This document shows, one piece after another, positions 1-11,729 of a DNA stretch of 64,000 nt. Every line of letters begins with the position of its first letter. The first letter of the stretch is position 1. Both the position numbers and the translations under genes were made by a program. Source of the stretch: Cordia subcordata (taxonomy: Eukaryota > Streptophyta > Magnoliopsida > Boraginales > Cordiaceae); the NCBI GenBank assembly GCA_028554755.1, contig JAPTOF010000025.1, positions 2,796,501-2,860,500 of the forward strand, written 5' to 3'. Under the pieces are notes generated by a model. The model was not told the DNA's origin. It searched no databases and saw only the letters and a list, made by a program, of their open reading frames with translations.

Positions 1-326
1 TGTAGGAAAGGGATCATTGAGTTTACATTTGGGAATTTGAAGGAAAAGGTTAAGGGTGCCGAGTCTGCTACTAAGGATAGAGCGGGTGATGAGAAGAATT
101 GTTTTTTCATAGAGTCTTTTGCTTCTAGTGATAATGATTCCTATGATTCTTTCTTGTCCTTAAAAGATAGCGCCGTGCTTGACACGATCATTGAGCAGTT
201 GAATTTAGAGGCTTTTAGTGAGACTCACTTAGAGAGTGATGTGCTTTCCTTGCCATAGATCCTTCCCTAGTTGAGAGTAGTTCCAAGGTTCTACCTAGTC
301 TGCATCCTACTCTTTTAGAGTCCTGA
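1..326 (+). pseudogene. C-terminal end of the B gag-protease ORF
   Basis: Residues from 37 to 258 match the end of A's ORF (8815-9020): the strand following the protease fold (IIEFTFGN), then an acidic Ser/Asp-rich tail. Relative to A, about 169 bp are missing at position 250-252 (A positions 9031-9199), with a TT microhomology at the junction. That is not a multiple of three and brings a stop codon immediately after the break. Homology to A continues to the TGA at 324-326. The N-terminal part is outside the window. The product is probably not functional. Confidence 0.7.
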
Positions 327-2129
327 TTGTCCCTGATCAATTAGAGGATAATGCTTCATTTTCTCCCTGGATTCTGCATTAGCCATTAGTGAGTTGAGTT
401 TGAGAGAAGAGATTCAAGTGCTTGACCCAGACATACAAGAGTGTGTTGTTGCGTCATTTTTGTTATAGCCTACCCTGTGATATGCACATTTTTTTATCCA
501 TTTCTTTTATCTGAGGATGCCCAGCATGATCCTATGTACATATTGTTAGGGCATGAGTTTAGATCTTTGAGGCGTCAGATGCATAGTGTTGATTGCATTT
601 TTTATTTGTTGCATCCATTTCCTTTTTTTGTGCTAATTTGTGTATTTGGCCGTACGTACCCAAGGATTCTAAGCACCACTAGCTCTAACATTACCGCCTG
701 GCTGGGGGCATAAAATCCAACGCTACTAGGAGGTACCCTTGAAATTTTGATAGTTAGATTTTGATTAATGAGCTCTTTACTTTTGCTTTTTTTTAGCACA
801 CTTTTTTTTTGTTTCTTTTTTTCATTTTCGTTTCCCTCATGACCGTTGCTTTCCATACATAAAGCCTTGTCATTTACATGTGCAACTGTGAGCTTTTAAT
901 GTTGTGTTTGTTGATTTCTTTTGTAGATCTTTTGAGTTGAGTGGAAATTGGGTGCAAAGGAAGTTAATGGACAAAATCATCAAAACATGGCATGCGCAGC
1001 TTAATACTACACAAGGTTTTTATCTATCCACTCTTCACTTGTCCCCTCTTATCTACCCCATCCCCACCACCCTTACACACTTTGTGATGCCTAATTGCTT
1101 GTTATGTAGCCTTAATTTATTTGCTTGAGGACAAGCAAAGTTTAGGTTTAAGGATGTGGGAGTTTGGTTTTATTGTTTTATGCTTTGATTAAGGTAGGTG
1201 TGCATTATATTTATGCTTTGATTAGGGTAGATGTATGCTATATTCCTAAAAATGGTGAAAAAATTTTAAATTTTGATCCACATAAAGTTGTTTATCTCTT
1301 GGGTGATTACAGTGTTGGCTCATGTGATTGATTTAAATGTGTGGTGAAGCTAAGTTTGTCTTATGGGGAGTAAATAGAGTGAAAGGAGATTTGAGACTTC
1401 GAGGAAATGCCTTTTGAATGCTATGAGGAGTGAACATCTTTAAGAATGGACCTTGTAGCTACCTTTTAGCTTGGTTGGAAAAAGTGTTTTGAAAGGGGTT
1501 TTGATATGAGTGCCCCTTCTTTGGTTGGTTCTTTTTTTGATGTGCCTGAGCCTTTTTTTTGCTTTTTGTTATGCAATGCAAAATGCAAAAAATCCATAAA
1601 AATATTAAAAAAGGCAAAAAGGTGCAAAAGAGATGAAACATATTAAAAACTTTTGAGAAAAAGATTGAAAATTTTGAAAAAGCCAAATGCATCAAAAAGT
1701 TCATTGAATAGGTGCTCAAGTGACACAATGTCAACTTAGCACAAGTTTGTTTATTGTTCTTTAATGTTGTGTGAATAACGCTCTTTACATCATTTTGTGA
1801 GCCATTGTGTTTGTGCAATCCTGCTTTCTATATCTTTGAGGCTATGTGCATGTTGATGAGGCCATGTTAGTTGAAAGGGCGCGAAGTATCAATATCCCTT
1901 GTACGTGTGTTAGACTTCCAAGCTTGTGATGGTTAAGGCTACTTGCGAACTTCCCAGAGGTGCGAGACCCCTCATGAGTAAGGGGAGGATCCAAAAAGGC
2001 TTCGAAACCCCTTTATGAAGACTCTCCTGGATAGCAAATCAATCTTTTAAGCAACCCTCTTTACCAACCTTGAGATAGACTTAGGTTTTGGTTTGATTGG
2101 GGACAAGCAAGGAAAAGGTTTTGAGGTGT
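327..2129 (+). other. B 3' non-coding region with twin hairpin and polypurine tract
   Basis: No supported gene. The region contains a degenerate copy of the post-pol motif (about 722-740), a hairpin TTGCTTG-AGGA-CAAGCAA at 1121-1138, an A-rich stretch of repeated aaaa/gcaaaa words around 1580-1700, and a second, weaker hairpin with the same right arm at 2093-2110. This second copy is followed at once by the purine-rich tract ggaaaaggttttgaggtgt (2111-2129) that should prime plus-strand synthesis. Elements A, E, H and I have the same arrangement. Confidence 0.75.
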
Positions 2130-3946
2130 TGACGTGTTAGTTTTGTGTGTACTTATGCATTGCAAGTATATACTTCTTTAGAGGTGTTTTTTATCTTATT
2201 AGATGGCCTTAGTATGGCTTTTGTACTATAATTGTGTATACAAGGATATAAATGTTCATACTTGAGTTTATAGGAAAAATGCTACAAAAAGTGCTTATTT
2301 CTCGTGCTTTTAGGTGAGATTTGGAACAATGCTTAAAGCTTACAATCATGAACATATGATGTTGAAGCCAAGTCACAGGTGTTTTGGGTGAGAAGAAAGC
2401 AAGAAGATTGCATTTGGAAGCTCTCGGAAGAAGAACGGAGTAACCAGGGTGAAATCAAGTCCAACAGGAGCCAAATTCGGAGTTTGCAACCAAAGAGGAC
2501 ATGGACATAGTTTGGATATGTTTATAGGGTGCAAAAGATGAAGAAAAATAGCTTGATAGATCCCCAGAAGCAATACGAACCCATAGAAAAAAAACTGTGC
2601 GTGAATCGGGGCCAAAATGAGCAAGTTATGAGCAAAACTGCTGAAAACTGGTTACACTCTTGCCCAAGGTCGGCCGATCAGCCCTACTTCCGACCTAGGT
2701 CAGAATGTTCGACAAATTTGGCTGGACTCACTTGATTTTAGGCCAAGAGATCGACCCAGTGATCGACTTTTGCAGCAAAATGGCCTATTTAAGACCATTT
2801 TAAGCCTATTTTAGATATCTCTCATCCCTATCTTCCATACCAATTACACCAAACCCTAATTCCATCACTCACCAACCTCACACACATAATCCACATTAAT
2901 TTCATCCATAAACAAGCATGGATTTGAAGATCAAACAAGGATTTCGAGGATTTAGAGCAAGATTTGAAAAAAGCAAGCAAGGATAATAAGGAAGCTCTAT
3001 ATTCTTCTCTTTATTCTTGTCTATACTCTATTAGATTAGCTATAGATTAGGGATGATTGCTATTTTTGTAATGTGTTAAGGATCTAAAAACTTGTTTTGA
3101 GATATTGATGATTGTATATATATGCCTTGTTCTTACATTTGTATGACTTGAAATTGAACATGTCAAGGTGTTTGATGAAATGCCTTTATGAGTTTGCATG
3201 TGTAATTTATGCTTAGATGCTTCTAGTAGTGAGCTCACCTTAGCCTTGATACATGATAATAGCATGCCCCCTACTTTCATCTACATTTGTGTTGATTAAT
3301 TGTGTCTTTCATGCCTTTAATATAGTAGATAATCACCTCTAGCATGAAACAAGGCTAAAAGGGTACCATTATCACTTACTTGGCCTAGGGGACTTAATCT
3401 CTAGTTTAAAACATAAGTAAAAGGTTAGACTCCCTATTAGGACATTAATCAACACCCAAGGGACTTAGAACTATATCAAAATGCCATAGCTAGCTAGGAC
3501 AAACCTATATTTCTAATTAGGCCCGATTAGGGATAGGGTTGCACCAATAGTTAGATGTGGTACGTCTAGTAAACTAAGCCCACCATTAGAGTAATCAAAC
3601 CATCAATAGCCTCAAAACAAGGTTAGGAACCCAAATCCATTCTAAAGAAGCCATCACCCCTAAGTTCTCCTAAAGCCTTATAGATCCTCAATTTCATAGC
3701 TTATTTATACCACTATTCCCATTAGTTAGGTTTATTTTCCTTTAGTTTAGGTTTAAATTAGAGCTCCAATCAATCCAAAAAAACCTAAAAAGAGTAGGTA
3801 TGACAACATATAGCTAGCATAGGACACACTTTTGCTTAAAGCCACACACTAAGATAGCCTCCTCATAGACACGACCCTATATTTGAACAAGCTATACTAT
3901 CGTGACCCGTGGGCTTGCGAGTAACAATCTTGAAGGTTTACGATCA
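2130..3946 (+). repeat. 3' LTR of element B
   Basis: It starts TGACGTGTTAG after the polypurine tract and ends AGGTTTACGATCA, the same ends as A's LTRs, and is about 1.82 kb long. A cluster of GTCGAC/GATCGAC-type palindromic words lies at 2670-2765, just upstream of a possible TATA element (ctatttaag, around 2785). The LTR ends where C LTR sequence begins at 3947. Confidence 0.88.
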
Positions 3947-4604
3947 CTTATTATGCTCAAAATGTTGTTACACTTGTCTTTGAGATGATAGATCAAGTGT
4001 TTCTTTGAAAAATAGATTTTTAGTACTATCGGGTCTGCTCTTACCGGGGTATTAAATGAGTATTTTACCCAACCCGACAGTAAGTTTTTGTAAAATCCAT
4101 GTTTCAATCTTGTCAGGATACCGAACATGATATACCTCATCTGCAGCTTGTCTGGCGTACTTGGCCGTGCCAGAAAAGTACAAAAGCTCACTCAAAAGCT
4201 TCAGACCTTAGATTTTTTACCTCAAAACTAGCTGTTGGAAACACGATTTTTTACCCTAATGGTTATACAACAGTAAAAAATCTTATTTTTGGCCATTATC
4301 CTTTGTGTCTAATAGCTATTGTTTAAATGAGCATATATATATATACATATATATATATCACTTATCTTTTGTCTTTTGACAAGAACCCAAGATTTGAGAG
4401 CTTCAAAGTTTAAACAAGCAAAAGAGAAAAAGAGAGAGCAATAGAAAAAGTGCTTCACTTTTCTCAAGGCATTTATAGGTCTTGTATTGATTATCAAATC
4501 CAACTTGAATTACAATTTTTTGCATCTTAACATTGTATTGGAAGTGGTTTTTTGATTTCACGTTGCAATCAAGTCGTAAGTGTTGGTTTTTAAGCTTAGC
4601 CAAC
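3947..4604 (+). repeat. Middle of the 5' LTR of copia element C
   Basis: This piece of SIRE-type LTR is caught between elements B and A. It aligns with the complementary strand of the G LTR (34165-35603) and with C's 3' LTR (29026-29400). It shows the same (AT)n tract (4333-4358), the same segment after the tract and the same wording up to TAGCCAAC. Continuity with 22320-22563 is proven by the CCAAC duplication at 4600-4604 and 22320-22324. The first roughly 0.5 kb of the LTR lies left of the window. Confidence 0.85.
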
Positions 4605-6368
4605 TGATGTGTTGGTTTTGTGTGTACTTATGTATTGCAAGTATATACTTGTTTTGAGGTGTATTGTGCTTCAATTGGTGTATTAGCATAGCATTTAGGT
4701 CATACTTGTACATATTAAAGTTTACATATTTATAGATGAGCTTAGGGCTTAAATGCTACATTAATACACATTTACTACTGGTTTTAAGTGAGATCCAAAG
4801 AGATAATTGGACTTGGATGTGGAACAAAGCCAAGGGTGTTTTGAACTTAAAGGAATGAAGAAAAGTGCATTTGGAAGCAGCAAGACGAAGATCAGAGCAA
4901 CCGAGAAGAAACTAGCTTGCAAGGAGCAAAATCAGGCCAAGAAGAAAATGAGGCTGCTCGATCGGCCTAGGCCCCCGACCAAGTTAGAGAACAAGAATTT
5001 AAGCCAGTCGACCTACCTCCAAGGCTGGTCCCCAGGGTCGTCCCCTAGCCCTGCGTGATGACAGCTCTATGTAAGGCACTTTTCAGCAATCTTTGGGAGA
5101 GGAAAACCAATATTTACACTCCCACTTCACACCTATTGAACCCTAACCTATTCCAACACTTACCCACCTCAAAAACTCAATCCCACATCAATTCCATCTA
5201 TAAACAAGCTTGGATTTGAAGATCAAAGAAGGATTTGGAGGGCTTTGGAGCAAGATTTGTAAAGATCAAGCAAGGATAATGAGGGAGCTTTACATTCTTC
5301 TCTTTGTTCTTCTCTATACTATGTTATATTAGCTCTAGATTAGGGATGATTGCTATTTTTGCAATGGGTTAAAGATCTAAACACTTGTTTTGACATCTTG
5401 ATGGCTGTATATACATGCTTTGTTCTTATATTTCTATGGCTTAAAATTAAGCATGTCAATGTGTTTGATGAAATGCCCTTATGAGTTTGCATATATAATT
5501 TGTGCTTAGATGCTAATTGTAGTGGCCTCACTTTAGCCTTAATCTATGCAAATGGCATGAGTCCGACTTGCAACTATATTTGTGTTGATTAATGGCATTT
5601 TTACTGCCTTTAATATAATAGGTAATCTCCTCTAGCATGAAACATGGCTAAAAGGGTACCACTATCACTTGCTTGACCTAGGGGACTTAATCTCTAGTGT
5701 GAAACATAACTAAAAAGTTAAACTCCCTATTAGGACATTGATCAACACTCAAGGGACTTAGAAATAGACCTGAGAGCCATAGATACCTAGGACAAACCTA
5801 TACTTCTAATTGGGCTCGGTTCGGGATAAGGGTTGCACCGATAGTTAGAAGTAAATCTAGTAAACTACACCCGCCATTAGAGTTAACGAACTATCAATAG
5901 CCTCAAAACAAGGTTAGGAACTCAATTCTATTCTAAAGAAGCAATCACACCTAAGTTTCCCTAAACCCTCATAGACCCTCACTTCTATAGCCTATTTATA
6001 CCTTTATTCTTGTTAGTTAGGTTTATTTAACCTTAGTTTAAGTTTAAATTAGAGTTTCAATCAATCCAAATAAAAAGAGTAGGTAGGGCCACACGTAGCT
6101 AGAGTAGGACACACTTTCACTTAGAGCTATTATACCTTTATTCTTGTTAGTTAGGTTTATTTTCCCTTAGTTTAAGTTTAAATTAGAGTTCCAATCAATC
6201 CAAAAACCCTAAAAAGAGTAGGTAGGGCCACACATAGTTAGAGTAGGACACACTATCACTCAGAGCTATATATTTAAATAACTCCCCGTGGACATGACCT
6301 CTTACTCGTACCCGTTATACTACCACGTCCTGTGTGCTTGCAAGTAACATTTTCAAGGTTTACGATCA
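4605..6368 (+). repeat. 5' LTR of element A
   Basis: 1,764 bp, TGATGT...GATCA. It is followed after six bases by the primer-binding site. Several CpG-containing palindromic words (CGATCGG, CCAGTCGACC) lie at 4958-5045. A diverged internal duplication of about 0.1 kb of the last third is present (compare 5990-6120 with 6121-6250, both with the phrase around gttagttaggtttatt). The middle section resembles LTR L; the terminal third does not, indicating a modular LTR. Confidence 0.9.
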
Positions 6369-6374
6369 AGTTTT

Positions 6375-6392
6375 TGGCGCCGTCGATAGGGA
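6375..6392 (+). other. Primer-binding site of element A (tRNA-Asp type, degenerate)
   Basis: TGGCGCCGTCGATAGGGA lies six bases after the LTR. The first nine bases match the complement of a plant tRNA-Asp 3' end, as used by Athila-type elements. The remainder has drifted from the better copy in H (61225-61242). Confidence 0.8.
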
Positions 6393-6663
6393 GGCACGGT
6401 TGTTGGTTTCTTTGTTTTTGTGTGTTTTTCATTGGTTACGTGTTGTATACATGTTTCTTGTTTGTTTATCATGTACTTACTTAGTTTCACTATGTGTCAC
6501 TTTTACTTATTTTGATATTTCTAGTTTAGTTTACTTCTTGTGTTTGTGTTTCTTTTGTGCTTTTCCTTAGGACATAGGTGTTTGTAGTAGATAGTTATTT
6601 TGTTGAATTGAACAGGGGTTGAAATATGGAAGGAGAATTAGGTTATTTTGCATTCTTGAATAG

Positions 6664-9274
6664 ATGGCTAACCCTAATCCTGATCCCCCAACTAAAGCCA
6701 AGACCTTAAGGAAAATATCTTAAGCTTGATACTTATCAACCTTGCATGCCTATTCAAATACCAACCCTAGGAGATACCACATTTAAGATTAGGCTCGAGA
6801 CCTTGCAAATGCTTCTATCATTCTATGGGCATAATAATGAGAATCCCCATGCACATATAGGTGCATTTCTTGAGATACACTCTACCGTTCATTTTAAGGA
6901 TGTTTCTTTTGATAACGTTAGACTTATATTGTTCCCGTTCTCTTTTAAAGACAAAACAAGGCAATGGTTCAAGATGTTACCCCATGAGTCAATCACTAGT
7001 TGGGGTGAGCTTTAAGTTAAGCTCCTTCATATATTTTTCCCAAAAGCTAGAATGGCCACTCTTAAGGTAGAGAGCATTACATTTACACAACAAGAATTAG
7101 AGCCTCTTCACGAGACTTGGGAAAGATTCAATGAACTTTGTCACCAATGCCTACATCATAGGTATGATTTGCTTGAATTGCTCTAGTTTTTCTACTTAGG
7201 CTTGACTTTCATCTCATAGGCTAACGGTCAATGCTTCAAGTGGTGGAGGGTTCTTAGATTTGACACCTAAGGAGGCATAGTCAAAACTAGAGATTATGGT
7301 TGAGGACTCATTCCAAAATGCTAATTTCAAGAGAGTTGGGAAGGAAACAAGGAATACAACTTATAGTAATATGTTTGGGGTTGAATCAACTTATGATTTA
7401 GCAGCTAAGGTAGATGTTTTTACTAGGAAGTTTGACCAGTTTATGTCATTAGGTGTTACATTCAATTATAGGTCCACTCCTAGCGCATATTTCCTTCATC
7501 CTTCAAGCCTTAAAGAGACGTGTGCCTTATGTTTTAAGTCTAGTCATTCTACCATAGCATGCCCTCTCACTCCACAATTCCCTGAATTCATGTAAGAACA
7601 CATTCTCGTTAATCAAAGTCGTTCATCCACTCCTTCTTACCCACCTGAACTTATGTACCGTAATCATTCTAGGATAGTGCACTCTCGAAACAACACAAAT
7701 TCTTCTATTCATTCCAAAATCATCCTAGTCCCTCACTTTCTAGTCCTTCAGGTTTTTATCAGGCAGTTTTTGAGCCCAGGGATCGTAGTCCTTCACAGTA
7801 GTCATTCTAGTCTAGTCTCGCCAATTCCACTCCACCTATTTAGCCTGTAGTTGATCATATGATTGATTTACTCACTGAGATGATGCAGGGTCAATAGCAG
7901 ATGATAGAGTCCTAAAAATAAATGCTTTAAAATGCGATTAGTGAGTTAAAGAGCCAAGTAGGACATCTTATGGAACAAGTTTGTTGTAGAGACCCAGGAA
8001 AGGTACCTATTTATTATAACCTAAGTCTTAGAGATCTTTATACCAGTTCCAGCCCTTCTCCAAGTAATTCTCAAGCTAGGGCCATTATGACCTTAAGAAG
8101 TCATAGGTTTATAGATAATCAAGTAAAGAAGTCTGTGGGTAGAGCTAGGCCTGAAACAACATATGTTGATGGAGAGACTAGTTTACTTAAAGAGAGGACT
8201 AGAGAGTTTAAGAAGATACTAAATTATTAAGATCTTTATACTACTAATTCTCAAGGATTTTAGAGCCTCTTAAGGATGCTAATGTCACTTTACCTCTAGT
8301 TGAGGCAATTGAGAAGATACCAAATTATGCCAAATTCTTTAGAGATTTATGCATTAGGAAGAGGCAAACCACCTGCCTACCTAAGAGGATGAAGCTTACA
8401 GAGAAGGTTAGTAGCATTTATACTAAGGATGTTCTGCCTAAGCTTAGTGATCCTAGAGCTTTTACCATTTCTTGTGCTAATAATGATCACTTAGTAGCCC
8501 ATGCCTTGCTCAATTTAGGTTTTAGTGGCAATCTTATTCATTTTTCAGTGTATAAACATCTAGGTTTAGGGGTTCAATCCTACCAATGTGGTTTTACAGT
8601 TAACCGATAAAAGTGAGAGAAGACCTTGAGGGATAGTTGAGGATGTCATTGTTAAAGTTGGGGAGTTCTATTACCCCATGGATTTCACTATTTTAGACAT
8701 GTATCTAGGTCATGACGCTAGGAATATGGCACCTGTCCTTTTGAGAAGACCATTTTTAGCAACTATCAATGCAGTAATTCATTGTAGGACAGGGATCATT
8801 GAGTTTACATTTGGGAATTCGAAGGAAAAGGCTAGGGGTGCTGAGTTTGCCACTAAGGATAGAACAGGTGATGAGAAGAATTGTTTCTTCATAGACTCTG
8901 TCGCTTCTAGTAATGATGATTCCCATGATTCTTTCTTATCCTTGGAAGATAGAGCTATGCTTGACACAATTATCAAGCAATGGTTCGAGGCTTTTAGTGA
9001 GACTCACTTAGAGAGTGATGTGCTTTCCTTAGTAGATACTCCTGATTCCCATGTCGAGAAGTCCTTTGATTCACTCCTGGTCCCGAGTGATAATGATGAG
9101 CTTGATGAGATTATTGCTCTAATTAATTCTAGCATCTCGTTTTCTGAATTGAGTACCACTTCCATTTTCTCATCCACTCTTAGATCTAGTGAGAACATTG
9201 CCATAGATCCTCCCCTAGTTGAAAGTAGTCCCGAGCTTCTACAGGCCATGCTTTCTACTCTTTCAGAGTCCTAA
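6664..9274 (+). pseudogene. gag: A: decayed gag-protease ORF
   Basis: Starts at the ATG in a MANPNPDPPT context, then breaks into several frames. Recognisable parts, in order: a retrotransposon Gag core (6722-7200; motifs FPFSFKDKTRQW and ETWERFNELC match the Gags of E and H), a canonical CX2CX4HX4C zinc knuckle (CALCFKSSHSTIAC, 7521-7562), a linker (7600-8390), an aspartic-protease-like domain (8400-8820) and an acidic Ser-rich C-terminal tail (8821-9274). In the protease the expected DLG active site reads NLG (in HALLNLG, near 8500), so the catalytic Asp is lost. Stops and frameshifts occur at about 6719, 7015, 7190, 7281, 7595 and 8230. The reading frame ends directly in the 3' untranslated region, with no pol. 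It is probably inactive. Confidence 0.8.
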
Positions 9275-10978
9275 TCATATAAAGGATAATGCTTCATTTT
9301 CCCCATGGGTTCTACTAGAATTTAGGTTAGCCATTAGTGAATTGAATTTGGAATAAAAGATTCGATTATTTGACCCAGGTATAGAAGAGTGTGCTGTTAT
9401 GCCATTTGTTACAGCCTATCCTATGAGATACATATTTTCTGATTTGTTTCTCCTATTTGAGGATGCCCAACATGACCTTGTGTACACATTCTTAGGGCAC
9501 AAGTTTAAATCTTCGAGGTGATGGATGCGTGGTATTGATTGCATTTTTCATGTGTTGCATACATTTGCTACTTTTTTCTGTGTTGATTTGCTTATTTGGC
9601 ATTACATGCCGAAGGATTTGAAGCACCACTGGCCCGAACATTACCGCGTGGCTAGGGGCATAAAATCTACTGCTACTAGGAGGCATCCTAGAAATTTTCA
9701 TAATTTAAGTTTGGTTAATGATCTTTTCTTTTCCTTTTGTTAGAACATTTTGTTTTTCATTCCTTTACTTTTCATTTTTGTTTCCCTCATGTTCATTGCT
9801 TTCTGTACATAAAGTCTTGTCATTTACACTTGCCATTGTAAGCTTCTAATGTTATGTTTGATGATTTCCTTTGTAGATCTTTAAAGTTCAGTGGAAATTG
9901 GTTACAAAGGAAGTTAATGGTACAATCATCAAAACAAGGCAAGTGAGATTTGATGCTATACAAGGTTGTATCTATCCGCCCTCCACTTGTCCCCTTGTAT
10001 CTACCCCGTCCCATTCTTATGTAGTTTGTGATGCTTAATTGCTTGTTGAGTAGTATGGTTCTGTTTACTTGAGAACAAGCAAAGTTTAGATATGGGGGGT
10101 ATGGGAGTTTGGTTTCACTTTTTTATGCTTTGATTAGGGTAGATGTGCATTATGTGCTTGAAATGGTGAAAATTTTTTTATTTTTCTTATGTATATAGAG
10201 TTGTTTGTCTCTTGGTTGATTAGAGTGTTGGCTCTTGTGATTGATTTAATTAATTGGTGAAGATGCCCTTGAAAGTTATGGAGAGTAAGTCTCTCTAAGA
10301 ATGCACCTTATAGTTACCCCATGGTATGGTTAGAAAAAGTGGTTAAAAGGGGTTTTAATATAAGTGCCCCTTCTTTGATTAGTTCTTTTCCATGTGCCTT
10401 AGCCTTTCTTTTTCTTTTCTTTTTGCTTATGTTATGAATTGATGAAAAATCCAAAAAATTGGGAAAATGGCAAAGAGCTTGAAAAAGCCAAAAAAAGACA
10501 AAAATTGCGAAAAAAAGCCAAAAGGCACCAAAAATAAGAAATAGTGAAGTTAATTGAATAAATGTTTAACTGACATAATGTCTACTTAGCACAAGTTGCT
10601 CTTTTGTCTTCGTTATTATGTGAATAAGGCTCTTGCATTATTTTGTGAGCCACTGTATTTGTACATTCTTTCTCTCCTTCTCTCTGAGCCCTTGTGCATA
10701 TGGGGAGGAAGTATCAACATCCCATTTACATGTGTTAGAATTTCGAGTTTGTGGTGGTATAGCTATTTGGGAACTCCCTAGAGGTGCGAGACCTCTTGTA
10801 GGTAAAAGGAGGATCTGAAATGGCCGAAGGACCCCTCTACAAAAGGAATGACCCCTACATGCTCCTTTGATTCACCAAGATAGCAAGCCAATCCTTTAGG
10901 CAACCCTCTATGTCAACTTAGAGATAGACGTAGGTTTGGGCTTGCTTGGGGACAAGCAAGGAGAATGTTCAGGGGTGT
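9275..10978 (+). other. A 3' non-coding region with hairpins and polypurine tract
   Basis: No gene seen. Landmarks: a perfect post-gag hairpin CTAGGA-GGCA-TCCTAG at 9676-9691; a degenerate first twin hairpin TTACTTG-AGAA-CAAGCAA at 10065-10082; an A-rich stretch at 10440-10550; and a perfect 8-bp hairpin CTTGCTTG-GGGA-CAAGCAAG at 10941-10960. The last is followed by the purine-rich tract up to 10978. The layout matches the region after integrase in E, H and I, so the family looks like an Athila-type element stripped of pol. Confidence 0.75.
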
Positions 10979-11729
10979 TGACATATTATTTTTGTGTGTG
11001 CTTATGTACTACATGTTTATACTTATTTTGAGGTGTATTATTCTTCAATTGGTATATTAGTATAGTATTTAGGTCATACTTGTGCATATGAAGGTTTACA
11101 TGTTCATAGATGAGCTTTGGACTTAAATGCTACACTAATGTGCGTTTATTGCTTGTTTTAGGTGAGATTCAAAGAGATGATTGGACTTAGATTGATGGTT
11201 CTTGGGATGTGGAACAAAGACAAGGGTGTTCTAAACTCAATAGAATAAACAAAAGTACATTTGGAAGCAATCAAACAAAGATCGAAGCAACCGAGAAGAA
11301 ACTAGCTTGCGGGAGCAAAATCGGGCCAAGAAGCAGGGAAGGCCGGTCAACCTCGACCCTAGACCGGTCAACTGGCCTAGGCCCCTGGCCAAGTCAAAGA
11401 ATAAGCTATTTAAGCCAATCGACCTACCTCTAAGGTCAGTCTCCCGACTAGTCCCCCCGCCCTGCGTGATGACAACTGTATTTAAGGCACTTTTCAGTAA
11501 TCTTTGGGAGAGAAACATCCAATCTTCAAACACTCGCTTCACACTCATTAAACCCTAACTTATTCCCACACTCACCTCCCTCATACTCTCAATCCCACAC
11601 CAATTCTATCCCTAAACAATTTTGGATTTCAAGATCAAACAAGGATTTGGAGGGTTTGAAGCAAGATTTGTAAAGAGTAAGTGAGGATAATGAGAGAGCT
11701 TTACATTCTTCTCTTTATTCTTGTCTATA
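10979..11729 (+). repeat. 3' LTR of element A, first part
   Basis: It begins TGACATATT right after the polypurine tract and follows the 5' LTR until about 11729, where E sequence begins. About 0.47 kb of A LTR, corresponding to 5320-5790 in the 5' copy, is missing at this junction. Confidence 0.85.

Larger units (their letters stand above)
1..3946 (+). mobile_element. Element B: 3' part of a gag/protease-only gypsy-type LTR retrotransposon
   Basis: The window opens inside this element. The order is the end of a protease-like reading frame (1-326), 1.8 kb of non-coding 3' region, a polypurine tract ending at 2129, and a 3' LTR. It closely matches element A in coding tail, 3' region and LTR, so the two are one family. 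Like A, it passes from the protease-like tail into the 3' untranslated region with no reverse transcriptase or integrase. That is the layout of non-autonomous TR-GAG elements. It is inserted in the 5' LTR of copia element C, as shown by the C LTR sequence that starts at 3947. Its left TSD lies outside the window. Confidence 0.85.

Noticed and set aside
6334..6570. Hydrophobic ORF as a membrane protein gene
   Set aside because: It starts inside the LTR, runs over the primer-binding site and continues in the T-rich leader. Composition explains it.
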